A stretch of 64,000 nt of DNA. It comes from Camarhynchus parvulus. Taxonomy: Eukaryota > Chordata > Aves > Passeriformes > Thraupidae. Below, one piece after another: positions 50,901-63,300 of the stretch (within the stretch, counting starts at the first letter, position 1; the number at the start of each line of letters is the position of its first letter). The stretch covers positions 109,628,965-109,692,964 of the forward strand of contig NC_044572.1 of the NCBI RefSeq assembly GCF_901933205.1. Direction: 5' to 3'. Under the pieces are notes generated by a model. The model saw nothing but the letters and a program-made list of their open reading frames with translations. It made no database searches and was not told the DNA's origin. The position numbers were made by a program, and so were the translations under genes.

Positions 50901-52355
50901 TCATTTTGCTATTCCTACTTTTGTAAAAAATAGTTAATTTTAAGGTGACTGGTCATTATATCCATAATGGATTCAAAATGTCAAGGAAGACTTGAGTGTC
51001 ACACTTAGGCAGCTGGTCAGAAATGAATTAGTGCATGAATGAGGTGCCCTGAGATCCTGCTCTGGTAACAGGTCAGTTCTGCTGCTTGATGCCTTTGAGA
51101 GTGCAATCAAAGGTCAGAAAAAGGCATCCCTAGCTCAGCAGTCATGGAAAAACAAACTGAAAGGATTTAGTAGGCTATCAAAGCATTGTTTGAACTCTCT
51201 TGGTATTTTTACTAGTGAAGAAAATAAATTAAATTGCAGTAGACCTGGCACCACAGAAGTTTCTACTAAATCGTATCAGTTCACTGAAATGTAGTCCGAT
51301 ATGATTTAATTTATTTAGCATGTTTTATTTAGAAAATCATTTGTATAATTGCAGGATTTAAAATGTGAATGTTTGGTTGTAATTGGATGTGATTGTGGTC
51401 AGTGTGTTTACTGTAGACAGCTTTATCTGTGATTATTTCCGTTGGTTTTTATGCTGCTGTTCTCTGAATTTCTTTGCCACTTAGATGTTCTCCTGATTGT
51501 GTATATCCCACTAGACAGAAGTTTATATGTTATGCTCCCACAAAACCTCTCTTTTTAAAATATATATGTATAAAAATATATTGCAGCATCTGTCATGATT
51601 TATACAAAGCCTAATCATTAACAGCTACATTGCCCATGAATTATTTACAGCAGTCCTAGTGGTGAAATTGAGGCTGACAGCCTAGCTTGAAGACTCTTGT
51701 GAACAAGGTTGCAAGGAGAAAGGTACTTGGCATTTGAGAGAATGTATTGGTAGAAACAGCACATCAGTCAGAGCAGGTAGCCCGTGGTGCGCGCAGCCAT
51801 GGCAGCAGAGAGCTGAAACACAGGTTTGTAAAATGTGGTAAGTGAGGAGGCAGAACAGTAGAGGTGAAAACCAGCACAGCAATAGCACATTTGTAACTTG
51901 AGGACCTTTTAATTTTCTAACTAGACTATTTCCATCCTCTGCTAGATCGATGTATTTTTAGGCAAGGAGACATTGTAGGTTTCCCAACAACTACACATTT
52001 GTCCAGGCAAAATAATGCAAGTACTGAGCTGAAAGTTTTATTAGTTACCACTACATGACATTTCTGGCAATCCTGTTAGGAGACATGGCTTAGGTAGCCC
52101 TGGTTTCTGCACTGCTGCTTTGAGCTTCAGTTTAAAAGAATGCTGAGAAAATGGACCTTTAAGGATCAAGGTTAAGGTGTATCCAGGGGAAGTAGTGGGG
52201 TAAGGTTCCACTTAGCACTGCAGAAAGAAAACTTCATTTTAAGCTATAAAATCAAATATGTATTTAAGATTGTTTTGCATACAAAGTTTTAGACTGTGTT
52301 CTTTTGTCTGTAGTGCACCTCAAAACTGATGCATCATGTCTTGGTTTATATGCAG
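47976..52355 (+). other. MAPRE2: MAPRE2 intron 5 (4.4 kb)
   Basis: Begins GTAAAT and ends TATGCAG. AT-rich unique sequence, with a small ATATATGTATA patch near 51560-51585. No repeat family or additional exon recognised. Confidence 0.9.
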
Positions 52356-52511
52356 GTACATTCATTAAAACTTGCACTCGAAGGTGTGGAGAAGGAAAGG
52401 GATTTCTACTTTGGCAAATTAAGGGAGATTGAACTTCTCTGCCAAGAACATGGAGGAGAGAATGACCTTGTGAATCGGCTAATGGAAGTCCTTTATGCTT
52501 CAGATGAACAC
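52356..52511 (+). CDS. MAPRE2: MAPRE2 coding exon 6 (residues 250-301, EB1-C dimerisation domain)
   Basis: The acceptor TATGCAG is followed by GTACATTCATTAAAA, reading VHSLKLALEGVEKERDFYFG. It continues KLREIELLCQEHGGENDLVN and RLMEVLYASDEH. The coiled coil runs into the four-helix bundle. The FYF triplet at residues 266-268 matches the EB1 motif that lines the hydrophobic pocket for SxIP partners. The donor is GAACAC/GTAAGT, phase 0. From memory, the human sequence has an additional Asp in the ENDDLVQ loop, which is ENDLVN here; this is one of the single-residue differences that give 324 rather than 327 residues. Confidence 0.97.
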
Positions 52512-55500
52512 GTAAGTTGAAGCTTAATGGGTTTTATCTCAACAAAAAAAGCTTAATTGCATAAATTTTTATTGGTGTAGTATTGGGTCATAGCCTGTAT
52601 TTAGAACTGCAGCTAGGATTCCTGTGAGTCCTCCCCAAAAAGGAGGTTTGCATTTGAAATTGCAAACAACAGACTTTTTAGCTTGAAGGGAGGATTCAGG
52701 AGGTTTGTTGCTTTTCACTGCTTCAGTGTAGGTTTTGTATTCTGAGTTTGCTGAGCTTTATCTAAAAGGGGAGGGTCTGTTTCACAATTTTAAATTGATT
52801 TCATATGTTTCTGAGCCTGTTTTGTTTTTTTCATCTTCCCCCTATGTGCATGAAGTCTTTTAGTCATGTTCTTTAGTGTGTTGAAAATCACAAAAATTCT
52901 GGCAGAGATGCTGTTCGCTGTCTACAGCTGTGAACCTTCTCTGGCCCATGTGTTGGAATATCTATGGTGCAGGTTGCCAAATACATAATTATATCTACAA
53001 AGATAATGCTCTTTAGCATTTTTTATCCTGTTGCTATAGGCAAAATTCTTTCTTGTGCAAACCAAATAATCCTCTATTAGCAAAATTTCAGAAGTGTATT
53101 GTCTGCAAGATTAAGCAAGAATCTCATTGCATCTTAGACTTAATGTTGTAGACACTGAACAAAGCAAGAAGCTGCAAAGGGTGCTGGTTAAATTCCTCAG
53201 AGACATTCAGGGATAATGATTCAGTGGAGATTTAGCTGAACTACTCCCATTCATGTTAACTAAATCCCTGTATGGATTGTACTGACAATTGACCCTTCAG
53301 GCACCAGTGGAGGAAGGTTTTGGCTCCAGAGTGTACAAGCATCAACTTAATCCCTTGGCAGCACTGTGGTACCATAGGCTGTTCTCACGTCTGCTCCCAG
53401 AAAGATGTTGCAGCAGCAGTCAGCTGACTTAGTTTTATATCAAAACTAGTGCTGAAGGAACGACTAATTCAACATACTTTTCCTAAAAGAGACTAGTATA
53501 GGGCCTAAATGTTTGAAAGTTAGGTGCAAGAGAGCCATAAGCTTGAAGCTAACAGGTGCCTCTGCTCAGATGAGAAGTGACAAGGGAAGGAGGATTTGTT
53601 CAGCAGTGCAGAGTGAGTGCTAGAGAGGAAAAGGAGGAGGAAACCATTATTTTCACAGGAATAAACAATAAGACAAATTTGCCAGGCATGTGATAACAGG
53701 GTAAAAGTGTTACATATATATAGTGGTCAGGGAAAATGTCTTCTGGATTCAAGAGCAGTGATTTATTTATAAAGCAAAGCCAGAAAAATCGCTCTTCTCC
53801 CCATACCCCTACCACATCTATCTGTCTGTTGGCTTAAATAGCAGAGTGGTTCCGCATCAAGGAATGCATTTGTTGCTTTTCTTTCTGCAGTTTTCCTTAT
53901 TGGCAGAACACATTACAAAATGTTCTACTTCAGTCAATTTCCCAGTGTTTTATCTGCTTCTTCCCTCCAAGGCTCTCTCTGTTGAAATCATCATCCATGC
54001 CTGCATGTGAGCTATATACAACTGTGCTTTCATCTAAAATGTGGCTGCTGTTGGAGACTGGGTGTGTCACTGCAGCAGGAGAGCACTGCTCCTCCAGAGA
54101 GGAATGCAGAGGCCATTCCTCACACAATTTTTTTGTTCCTTTTGGTGGGAGACTTGATCTCCTCAGCTTAACAGATGGACTGTGACTTGCTGAGGAAAGA
54201 TGCAAATGAATTAGCACTAAATCAAAGACTGTAGCTTAGTGCTGATTCAGATCCTGCCTGCTTTTTGGTTTTGGACTTCACTCTCTTATTGGCCTGCTTT
54301 GCCCTTCAGATCTGGGTTTTTTTTTCTCTCTGCCTCTGTAATGAATTTGTCCTAAGTTAAATTCTTTATCTTGCAGTATTTTGCAGGTTAATCCCTTGGT
54401 AACAGCAGTTAGGCTTTCTTAGTCAGGCCATGAGGCTGTTAGGTGAATTGTGTGCAGAATGATTGAAAATGCAAGTATAGAGTTCAGTCTCTCAAAGAAT
54501 CATCCCCCAGGTGTTTGATTATTGTAGTATTGCATTGAAGAGATTTTGATCAGGTTCATGTCTTGGGGTGGGGAGTGGGGTAACTATTTTTCTCAGAATT
54601 TCAGTTTATAGTGTAGTTTCAGTCATATAATCTCCTAAGCTTCTGTTTCGCTCAATTCAGTAAGAACTAATTTTTTAAGACTAAACATTTTCTTTTTTCT
54701 TTTTTTTTTTTTTTTTTTTTTTTGCTTGGCTTTGGTGATTTTGAGCAGTGCAAATATCAATCCAGTTGGTTCTTTCTCTTTAGAGCCTCTCTTCTCTTTT
54801 CCCTATTATGGTTCTGCTTAAACCTCATCATTACATCTCTGCTTAGGCAAGAGGGATATCGTATCTTCTACTGTCATTTAACATTTGTCTGATCAGTCTG
54901 TAGACCTTCGTAATTTTTAATTATAAATTGGTCATTTGTAATCCTACTCCTTCATCAAAAACATCAAAGTTGCCAGACAACAGTGAGGGTTGGAGAGATG
55001 TGGCCCCTACTTTTCAAGCTCTCAGTGTGTAAAGCACTTGGTCATGTAGAAAAGCTTTTGCTTTCCTACGCAGGCTCTTGTGGTTCAGTTCATGTAGAAG
55101 TTGGGAGAATTGCTCATGTTGGGCATCTCACTTGCTCTGCTCAGTTTCCAAGAGCAATTGCTCAAAATGCAGCTGGTTTGGTGACTTTCTGCTCTAGCAG
55201 CTTCTATATCTGCTGCTACTTTTGGAAAAGGCCCCCACCCTCCTCAACACCAAGTTTTCATAGGCACACCTGAATAGTTTGAAGCAGGTAGATCTAAGAG
55301 TCAAAAGAGACCATCTCTCAACATGGGAGACAGAGATGACCGTGGTCATGTGGCTCAAGCCAGAAATAAATGCTCTAAATAGATCTTCCACTACTTTCCT
55401 TATTAGGGGATGCTGTTCAATGAGATTCCACAGTCCCAATGTAATTGGACTCTTATGGTTCCCATGTCATGTATTTATACAAGCTGTCCATACTGAAAAA

Positions 55501-57422
55501 CATGTCCTAAGTCTCAGAACAGCTTCTGAGGTGGTTACATTATAAGGTTCACTATTTCCATCAAAGATAAACCTGACAAAACAGGGGCCACCACTCCTCT
55601 TCAGAGCTATGGAGGAGATCCCACTCCCTGTGCTTAGAGGCTTTTCCTATTGTACGGGTGAGAGGAAAGCATGTACATGACCCATAAAGTCTGCACAAGT
55701 GGGCTTTCTGACAGTGCATCTCATCACCCACAGGCCTGTGGAACATGTGCATTCCAGAGCAGGTCACCTCAGCACAGAAGGAGGGTCAGGACAGATGGGG
55801 TTAAGGCAGCATCACTCACTGCAGCTAAAGAAGCTTCAGTTTTCTCACCCCGCAGGGCAGGGTCACGTTCTCCCAGCTGTCAGCTCCTCCCTGTGAACCT
55901 CCTGTTCTCTGCACATCCTGCACCCTTGCAGCCCATCACAGGAGCTGCAGTTTTTAGGTACTGCTCACAAAACTGTTTTGACATGATGTACCTACTGTGT
56001 GTAATAAGGGCATCATTTCCCCCAAGGGGCCAAAACGTGCTTAACTTCAGCTGCCCTGACTGATGTGTGACTTCTACCTGAAAATGGCACCTGAGTGATA
56101 GAAAGCTTGCTTTCAATTGAAATTGGGCTGCTCCAAATGTTAGGAACCTTATTCTGCTTTTGCCCTTAGATAAGTATTTTACTGCCAGAAGGGAATTAGT
56201 TTGTTTCATAAGCTGCTCTGACTATTGTGGGGAAACTAAAATGATGGCCTTCTTTTTCTTTTGATTTTTGCCTCAAATTAGAAAACTTAGCAGTAGCAAT
56301 TTGTTAAAGTTTTATTGTTCAAACCACTTGCTTCTTACAAAAGTTAGGGAGCCAGGCGAGCTCTGCAGAGGTAGCCCACTGGGGATGTTGGATTTTGAAT
56401 GGCAGCTCAGTGTGCTGGAAAAGTGTTTTCCTTTGGAACTGCCTAGGGCAGAGCAGTACTAATGCAGGGCAGAGCATACACAAGAAGGATCTCTTCAGTG
56501 AACCGTGCTGTGGAAAGATGGAAAGCACTTGAGAGGAAAGCTGTAAATGCAGCTGTGCTTAATGGCAGTCCAGAAGGGATGCTCTAAAAGTCAGCCAGAC
56601 TTTTTGAGCTCAGATAACATTGAGGTCAACTCAGGATACTAGGCTTGTTGCCTGTAATTTGAAAGTTGCTCATAACTGGTGTCACCTGCAGCAAGGATAC
56701 AGCCTTTCCTTGTGTCAGGGATTCATCTTCCAGTGGGAATGTATATTTAGAGAGACAGCTTTGGATAATACTGAGCATAAAAACAATGGGAAGTGATTAC
56801 TTAGTAATTAGTGATTTTTACAGTAGCTCTATAAGTCAGTGAATATGGGGCTCTTCCACACAGCCTCCCCAAGAAAATGTGTTTGCAAGTCTATGAGAGT
56901 TGGCATGGGAAAAGTAAAAATTTTGGGAAAGTAATAGCCTGACCTCAAAAAAGAGGCTGTGTTGAATTTTTCAAGCAGGTGATAGTGAAAGTGTCTTGTC
57001 CATTTAGTGATCTAAACCTTGAGAGAAGGTTGTGTGAAAACTACAGTAGAGAGGTTCAGAAAACCTTGGACAAGCTGAAAATGGGCAGATATAAGGATGC
57101 TGTGGTACAGGATCTAAATGTTGGCATATCACTGTCTAACTGTTCAAAGTGTTCGTTCGTTCACCAGAACAGATATCAGATAGCAATGTTGAAAGCTGAC
57201 TTTTCTTCTAGGGAATTACCAGTACTGCATATGCCTCAATTAGAAGTAAAGAAAGTACATTTCAGTATAATTTTATGAGATGCTGCTTTCCTCAGGTAAC
57301 AGCTCATTTTGTATTTCCTTGCATGAAAATTAAGTTTTATGCTACAGTGAGCACCACGGGGCAAGATTACATGAGGAATGCTTTCTGCTGAAGAGTGTTT
57401 TGGGATCTTTTTCTCCCTACAG
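52512..57422 (+). other. MAPRE2: MAPRE2 intron 6 (4.9 kb)
   Basis: Begins GTAAGT and ends CCCTACAG. Contains the T24 run at 54700-54723. Otherwise no recognised repeat. A frame at 56979-57278 (99 codons) lies just before exon 7 but resembles no known domain and is not needed for the MAPRE2 reading frame. Confidence 0.9.
54700..54723 (+). repeat. Poly(T) run of 24
   Basis: Uninterrupted T run preceded by TTTTCTTTTTTC. No target-site duplication or element body was recognised next to it. Confidence 0.95.
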
Positions 57423-57494
57423 GAGAGTCACACAGATGAGCATGAAGGTGAAGAGCAAGTCCATGAACAGCCCCAGCAGCAGGATGAGTACTGA
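57423..57494 (+). CDS. MAPRE2: MAPRE2 coding exon 7 (residues 302-324, acidic tail, stop TGA)
   Basis: The acceptor CCCTACAG is followed by GAGAGTCACACAGATGAG, reading ESHTDEHEGEEQVHEQPQQQ, then DEY and TGA. It is the acidic, glutamine-rich flexible tail. The terminal aromatic residue preceded by acids is the EEY/F-type signal read by CAP-Gly domains (dynactin p150, CLIPs) and resembles the tubulin tail. Here the last three residues are DEY rather than EEY, a conservative change that keeps the terminal tyrosine. The tail composition differs from what I recall in mammals, consistent with weak constraint apart from the end. Confidence 0.95.
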   Translation, partial: ESHTDEHEGEEQVHEQPQQQDEY

Positions 57495-57971
57495 CTCACG
57501 CAGCATCTCTGACAATTTTCGTTTTGTGTGAGAACTTTCTTCTGGAGAATGGAACATGTGCGGCCTCAAACTTGAAATCAGTTCACTCCCAGTCTGCCAT
57601 TAACATTTATGTACCATAGTGAGTGCCAGCCAACCACTGCATTCTGTACCAATACTTTGCCAAGATGCATTTGCAGGCATCTTCTTTCAGTGTATCTTCC
57701 CAAGAGGTTGTAGGGCTACATCACCTACTGTACATCACTGCAACGTCACCACTTGGCTGCTTGAGATTTGTTCTGCTCTTTAAAAATATATATATTTATT
57801 TTTTTTCTTTTTCGTCTTAAGTATGATACACTTGTAACTTGTTCTAACATATTTATATTGGCATTTTGTGTGGCAAGGAGTTCTGTACCACTAGCTGTGT
57901 CTCTCACTTTGTGGTGCTTTTGCGTTTTCTAGTACATCTGCCTTGGGGCATCGATTTGGCCAAACAGTTGA

Positions 57972-57977
57972 AATAAA
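57972..57977 (+). promoter_or_regulatory. MAPRE2: Candidate proximal polyadenylation signal (AATAAA)
   Basis: Canonical hexamer about 480 bases after the stop codon. A GT-rich stretch (TGTGTTGTGG, near 58018-58028) about 45 bases downstream could serve as the downstream element. If used, the transcript would have a short 3' UTR. Confidence 0.5.
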
Positions 57978-59544
57978 GGGATACAGTGGATGTCGTACTC
58001 AAGCCATAACGATGAGATTGTGTTGTGGAGGAAAACGCTTGTGTTGCTCACATTTATTCCTTTCCTGCCTTCACAAATGGAAGGCAGAGCATCTGTTTCA
58101 CTGGGAGATTAAAACCCCTGTGTTAGGAAGCTTGTTAGAAAGCTGCATGGTATGTTTTTTGGCTGATTTCTGGAGGAACAGACATCCACTTAAGCTTTTG
58201 AAAGCCCTCCCAGTTTCCTAACTAGTCAATAGACATTTCCCAGCTTTTCTTCCTTTTTGAGGAATCCAGTCCCAGCCTCCAGCCGCAGCTCTACCTCTGC
58301 AGAGCTCAGTGCTGAGGGAGGAGAGAAATCTCCTTGACACAAGTGTAGCTGCAGGACATAGTCTGTACCGTCATCCTTGGCTTCCCTCTTCTCAGAAAAG
58401 GAGAAAGTAGGCCACACATTTCTTTCCACTTTCCTTCCCCCTTCCACTGCCCCAGTCATACAAGTCTAGAAGACAGAAATTTGGTCACTAGTGCAAAGTA
58501 TGGGGGGAAGCAGCAACAGCACTGGCCCCAAACTGTACCCCAAACTCCCCTGTAAGTGGATGGTGGACACTTCACAAGTTTAAGGCTGCTTCTAAAGCAT
58601 GGAGAAGCAGTGAGGAGTCCTCCTGGAGACAGGACACACATTAGAAGGAGACCATCTGACTGAGGGCACAGAGCTGGTTCTGCTCTTGGCTGGCCTTCCT
58701 CCTTCAAGGCCAGTGTGGTGCAGAACCATATGTGCACTGGAGATTCTGCAGTGGGAGCATTCCCTTCCAATGTGGTCCCATGGCCCTGTTCTAAATGATG
58801 GTATTTTATAAGGAGAGGTATACTGAAGTATAAAAAGCATTCCTTGTTCTTCTCCTACCACTGCACATTGTAGTCTCTCTGGTTATTTAATGCCTGGTAT
58901 TCTTGGTCTCTCACTTCATTTCTGAGTTCTGGTTTGCTGTGCTGATTTAGCAGGTACGTGGAAGTCCCATCCCAATTGACATTCACTGAAAAACTCCACA
59001 GCCTATTGGACAGCTAAATCATTTCAGGTGTTTGTAGGCTTCTAAAGCATTAGATCCCCAGCTATACTTCCATAGGAAGGTTTCCAGTACATCAGCCCCC
59101 AGGCACACACACATGCACATGCAGTTTTCCATTCCTAATCAATCTTCTGCAGCTAAGTGGCTCTTAGTTAAATGTGAGAACCCTGCTGTTGTGTTGCACC
59201 ACCAACAATATATAAAATGCTGTTGAGCACCAGAACAGGTATTTCCAGTTCCTTGATCCTTCCTCTGCACAGCAGAAGAGTTTCTGGACCCTGCAGGCTG
59301 AAGTTTTTCCAACCCTGCACCCAGTATTGACCTCACATCCTACCCAGTGATGAAATCGAACTACTGCAACCTGCAGGCCAGCGCTTTCCTCTCCCTTCTC
59401 AATTGGTTACAAATAAGGTCTGGTTTATAAAATCATGGTTTTTCCAAAATAATTATTTCCAAGAATCACCACAAATGGGGGAATTGTCATTTTTGTTGTA
59501 TTTGTGTTTATTAGAACATATGTACTTATTACAATTGTCATTGT

Positions 59545-59550
59545 AATAAA
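59545..59550 (+). promoter_or_regulatory. MAPRE2: Possible intermediate polyadenylation signal (AATAAA)
   Basis: Canonical hexamer in an AT-rich context (TTGTAATAAACAG). The following 40 bases are T-rich rather than clearly GT-rich, so use is uncertain. Confidence 0.3.
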
Positions 59551-60364
59551 CAGTAGTTCTTCATAATACTGTTGAAGAGCAGTTACTAATTTTTTTTCCA
59601 GACTCCAGAATGTCCTTTAACCTTTATGGGATCTCTGAATGGGGCAAGGAGTTTGGGATCAGGCTATAAACTTAATTTCATCAGCATGTGTCTGCTACTG
59701 GAGTTCATCCTTCTGCCAATACTTGAGCAGGTGCATGGAGAGCACTTCAAGGGAAAACAGTTTTCTGAAGGTGCAAATGGTTGGGGTTGCTGAGCTCCCC
59801 AGACAGTTCATTGCCAGGCTGTTGTGCCTCTCTTCTTTTCTCTCTTTTGAAGCACATATGAAAAAAAATTTTAAAAAGCTGAACTTTGTTTCCTGAAAAT
59901 TCCCTGCATCCTTTTTCTGATCTGAGGACCATAGCCCTCTCACTGTTTGTATCAAGGGGGGAGTGACTGATGTAGGGAGCCAGGGCAGTGAAATTCTTTG
60001 GGAGCACCAGAAATGTGGCTGTGCTGAGGGGAGAGCAGTGTTCTGAAAGGGGAAAGAGTTGTCCTTCCCCCCCCCAACCCCTGTGAGTAACCCATTCTTC
60101 TGTTATGGTTTTAATATGCATTTGTAATTACCTTTACTAAATAGCACACCATAAAGCTTTGGTTATATATTAAATGTAAACTGAAAGGAATGTAAACATA
60201 TGTATTGTTAATTATAAATAGATAAGTAATGTCATAATAGATACAAAAAAGTCTTATTCAGATGTATCAGTCATTTTACATTATCCACAAACTGTCGCAT
60301 GATAGAGTAGATTTTTGTCTGAATATGTGAATAACTTGACTTGCGTTTATCTTTTTACATATTT

Positions 60365-60370
60365 AATAAA
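60365..60370 (+). promoter_or_regulatory. MAPRE2: Candidate distal polyadenylation signal (AATAAA)
   Basis: Canonical hexamer followed by an A-rich stretch and then TCTGTCTAGCTC. It lies 2.9 kb after the stop, in the range expected for the long MAPRE2 mRNA. The surrounding 60120-60450 stretch is very AT-rich. Confidence 0.5.
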
Positions 60371-60390
60371 AAAATATATGTTAAAATCTG

Positions 60391-63300
60391 TCTAGCTCTA
60401 GAGACTATTCGAAACATTCTAAAATAATAATTTTCTGGATTAAATACATATTTTTGATTCATCAGGGGCTGCATATGGGAGCAGGAAGAAAAAGGCAGCT
60501 GCTTTAAAAACCCAGAAGTTCACTTACGCTGTGTGTGTGGATAGCATCTGTTTCCCCAAGAGCTCAGCAACTGTATTCCCTTTTATAAATCAAAACAGAA
60601 AATCCATGTATGTATGTATGTGCATGTAAACAGCACATTTTCCTTTATGGTAAATGCATATTCAGATTTTGGAGTGCTAACTCCCTTGGGTATCAGTCCA
60701 AAGCAAAACTGGCAGCAGCCAGGAGGCAAAGAAAGCACTACAGAAAGGTATCCAAGCTCCCAGTGGGCTTCCTTGCAGTGGCCAGGTATTCAGGGATGAA
60801 TCTTCATTGCAGTACCTAAAATCCACCTAGATTTTAGATTAAAGTGTGAGGTTTTGTTGGGAGAGAAGGGGCAAAATTCATTGTTGTTCTCACAGCTCTG
60901 TTTTTTTGTAGCTGCAGTAGTTGCTGCTCAAGCGCAGGTGTTCTGAGCCTTGGATCAGGACCCTTTTCCTCTGTGTTGAAGTGACCCTGTTGTGAGCCAC
61001 CAGCCTGCACCCCACTGCTCCAGGTATCCCTGGGCCTCTGACAAAGGAGGGGAGGATGAAGCAGAGACCAGAGGAGCCCATTTCCAACCCAGGCATTCAA
61101 ATCTAGGAGAGCAGCTCTTGTTTAGTTGCTTTTCATAAGACCAGGAGGAAGGCATGTCCTTGGGTTAGTGCAAATGCTCTAAAGCATTAAAAAAATTATA
61201 TATTTTCCAATTCAGATAGTTGAAAGCTTTCTGCCATAATGTGACCAAAAAAATGTATTGTTAAACTGTTAGGTCATCTACATACCTGACTTTGCAAAAG
61301 AAATCTGTGACCATACAGCCCTATGAGCAAAGGCATTTTTCTTCTCATTCATTGAACCAGTTGTCTTCTATGACAGCTAATAATTCAATAGACACACTGA
61401 GTGATACATGATCTCTTTTTATACTTGTCTTTATACAGATTGTAGTGACAAATTGCTTTAAAGAGGAAAAAGAAAGTTATTTGCCATGTTTTCATATAGC
61501 AGGTGAAAAAACTGGCTGGAGATTAATGCCCTTTAAAAGTGATACTCAATTTCTCTTCAGTAAGGTACAAGTGCAGATTGTGGTAGTTCAAGTTTTTTAA
61601 TTTCATTTAATAAATATTTCAAAATACTCCATTCCAGTGCATCAGATTGCACTGCTTCTGTGACCCCTATTTCCAGCTGTTTCCTAAATAAGTGCAAGAC
61701 AGATGGAAAAAGGACGCCTGCCCACAGAGTTTCTCCTGCATGAACACATTCAATTCGGAGTTATTTTTGTTGATTGTATCCCAATTCTTTTCTCACCAGA
61801 GTTTCCTCAATGCTTGTGATGGAAAGGTGAAATACAAAGTGCCCTTAAAAAGCAGGTGAGACTTTTGTGGCAGTGTATCAGGTATAGATGTAGTATTTAA
61901 CTTCATCAAATGTTGAGACTGCTGGGTGCGTGCAGCAACATCAAACTTGTCACTCCTCCCCAAATACAGTCAGAACTACCTTTTTTGGCAAACCTCATCA
62001 AATAAAGAGACTTCAGAATTACTCCAGGGGAGTCCTTGGGCAGTTGGGAACACCTCTGTGGATGCCCCATGTCCTCTGGGCATCACACAGTGTAAGGGCA
62101 TGGCTGCCACACAGGTGGGAGGAAGCCTGGGAGATGCCTGGGAGATGCGCTGGACCACAGCAATGCCAAAGGGCATCCTCCCTTCCCTGGCTGGCTCTTG
62201 GCAAAACTTCTGACTCTGCATTACAGCACGACCTGTCCCCTCTGCCTGACTCACACCTGGAACTGCTTGAACGGGGACTCACCTGATGTTTGTTTGGGGA
62301 GTGGGACTCTCAATGTGCTTGTTTGGTAGGTGGAACATGGATTCTTTCAAACCTGAAGGAACTTTCCAATATTTCTGCTTTGTGAGCAGGGAAGCTGATG
62401 TGCAGGCTTGTCCCCTGGTGCCTGTGGTAAGGGCTGCCTGGGGAAATCAGCCCTGCTGGTGTTGTGGTAGGGCAACTGCTGTAACACGTGGTACCAGCTT
62501 AAGCTGAAGCTGCTCATACAACTTGCCAGTGGCTCAGCTAAAAATATCAATAGGAGCTACTGATGTAAGGGTAAGTTAACTGGGGGTGCAAAAATAATAT
62601 CACTAGGCTAGTGATAAACCCGCAGAAACGGTCTAAGAACTGAAAAAAGATGAAGACTCAGCTCAGCAGCTCAAAAACTGCACTTCCACCTGGCTTCTGG
62701 CAAGTGAGATGGTTAAATAGTTAATAAACGTGCCAGGCTGTCAATCACATCCCTCTGTGCTTACCTTGGGGAAGTGGACAGATTGTTTAATTAGTGCTTC
62801 AAGGCCACAAAAGCCCTCTGGCTAGGGCAGCATATGAAAAGACATGAAACTCAAATTCTTACTCCCTTTCCAAGGCACACAGAAAACCCACGTGTATTAT
62901 AGATGAAAGGAGCAGTTTACATCTGCATGCAGACATGTAATGTTTAAAAAAAATTTCTTGTTTCTTTTTCCTATGGCATTTCCCAAAAGCACAAGAATTT
63001 GCTTCAAGCACACAGGCAAATAATGACTTGTTTAGCATTTTCCACTGGTAGATGATGTTGGACTGAAACTAGCTTTGAAGAGAAATATGCAAATCTTCGA
63101 AGGTTTGCTGGCCAAATTTATTTTCAGCTGTTTACCTTTGTAGGCTATATTGTTTGTTGCTACTGAAATATAAACAATGTGCTTGTTATTGACTAGAAAA
63201 TAAATAGAAGGGCCAGCTGCTGCTGTATTAAGCCTACATTTCTGACAGGTCAGCTGAGACTCAGTGCTGAGAATGGGGAAAAAACTGTACATTTCAAAAA

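Larger units (their letters stand above)
3073..57494 (+). other. MAPRE2: MAPRE2 gene, coding span (7 coding exons)
   Basis: Joined coding exons give an uninterrupted 324-residue protein recognised as microtubule-associated protein RP/EB family member 2 (human about 327 residues). Known role: it binds the growing plus ends of cytoplasmic microtubules through its calponin-homology domain and recruits SxIP and CAP-Gly partners through its C-terminal half. All six introns begin with GT and end with AG; their phases in order are 2, 1, 0, 1, 0, 0. Domain order: extension 1-55, CH domain about 56-158, Ser/Pro/Lys linker about 190-235, EB1-C coiled coil and four-helix region about 236-306, acidic tail 307-324. 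EB2 rather than EB1 or EB3 is indicated by the roughly 42-residue N-terminal extension. No frameshift or stop was found. Splice positions were read by eye and agree with codon phase throughout. Confidence 0.97.
57495..60390 (+). other. MAPRE2: MAPRE2 3' untranslated region (extent inferred)
   Basis: Sequence follows the TGA stop without another long reading frame. It is AT-rich at the start, with an AU-rich TATATATTTATTTTTTTTC tract near 57790-57805. The end is placed after the AATAAA at 60365-60370, because mammalian MAPRE2 mRNAs are known to have a long 3' UTR of a few kilobases; the end could instead be at the proximal signal near 57972. Several short open frames on both strands in 58220-58860 are not conserved-looking and are treated as chance. 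Confidence 0.6.

Noticed and set aside
56979..57278. 99-codon plus-strand frame directly before MAPRE2 exon 7, considered as an alternative terminal exon
   Set aside because: No family match, no evident codon bias, and MAPRE2 reads through without it from exon 6 to exon 7. Its ATG and stop appear to be chance.
58220..58870. Minus-strand frames of 77 to 104 codons within the 3' UTR, considered as an antisense gene
   Set aside because: No splice-framed continuation, promoter-like sequence or domain was seen.
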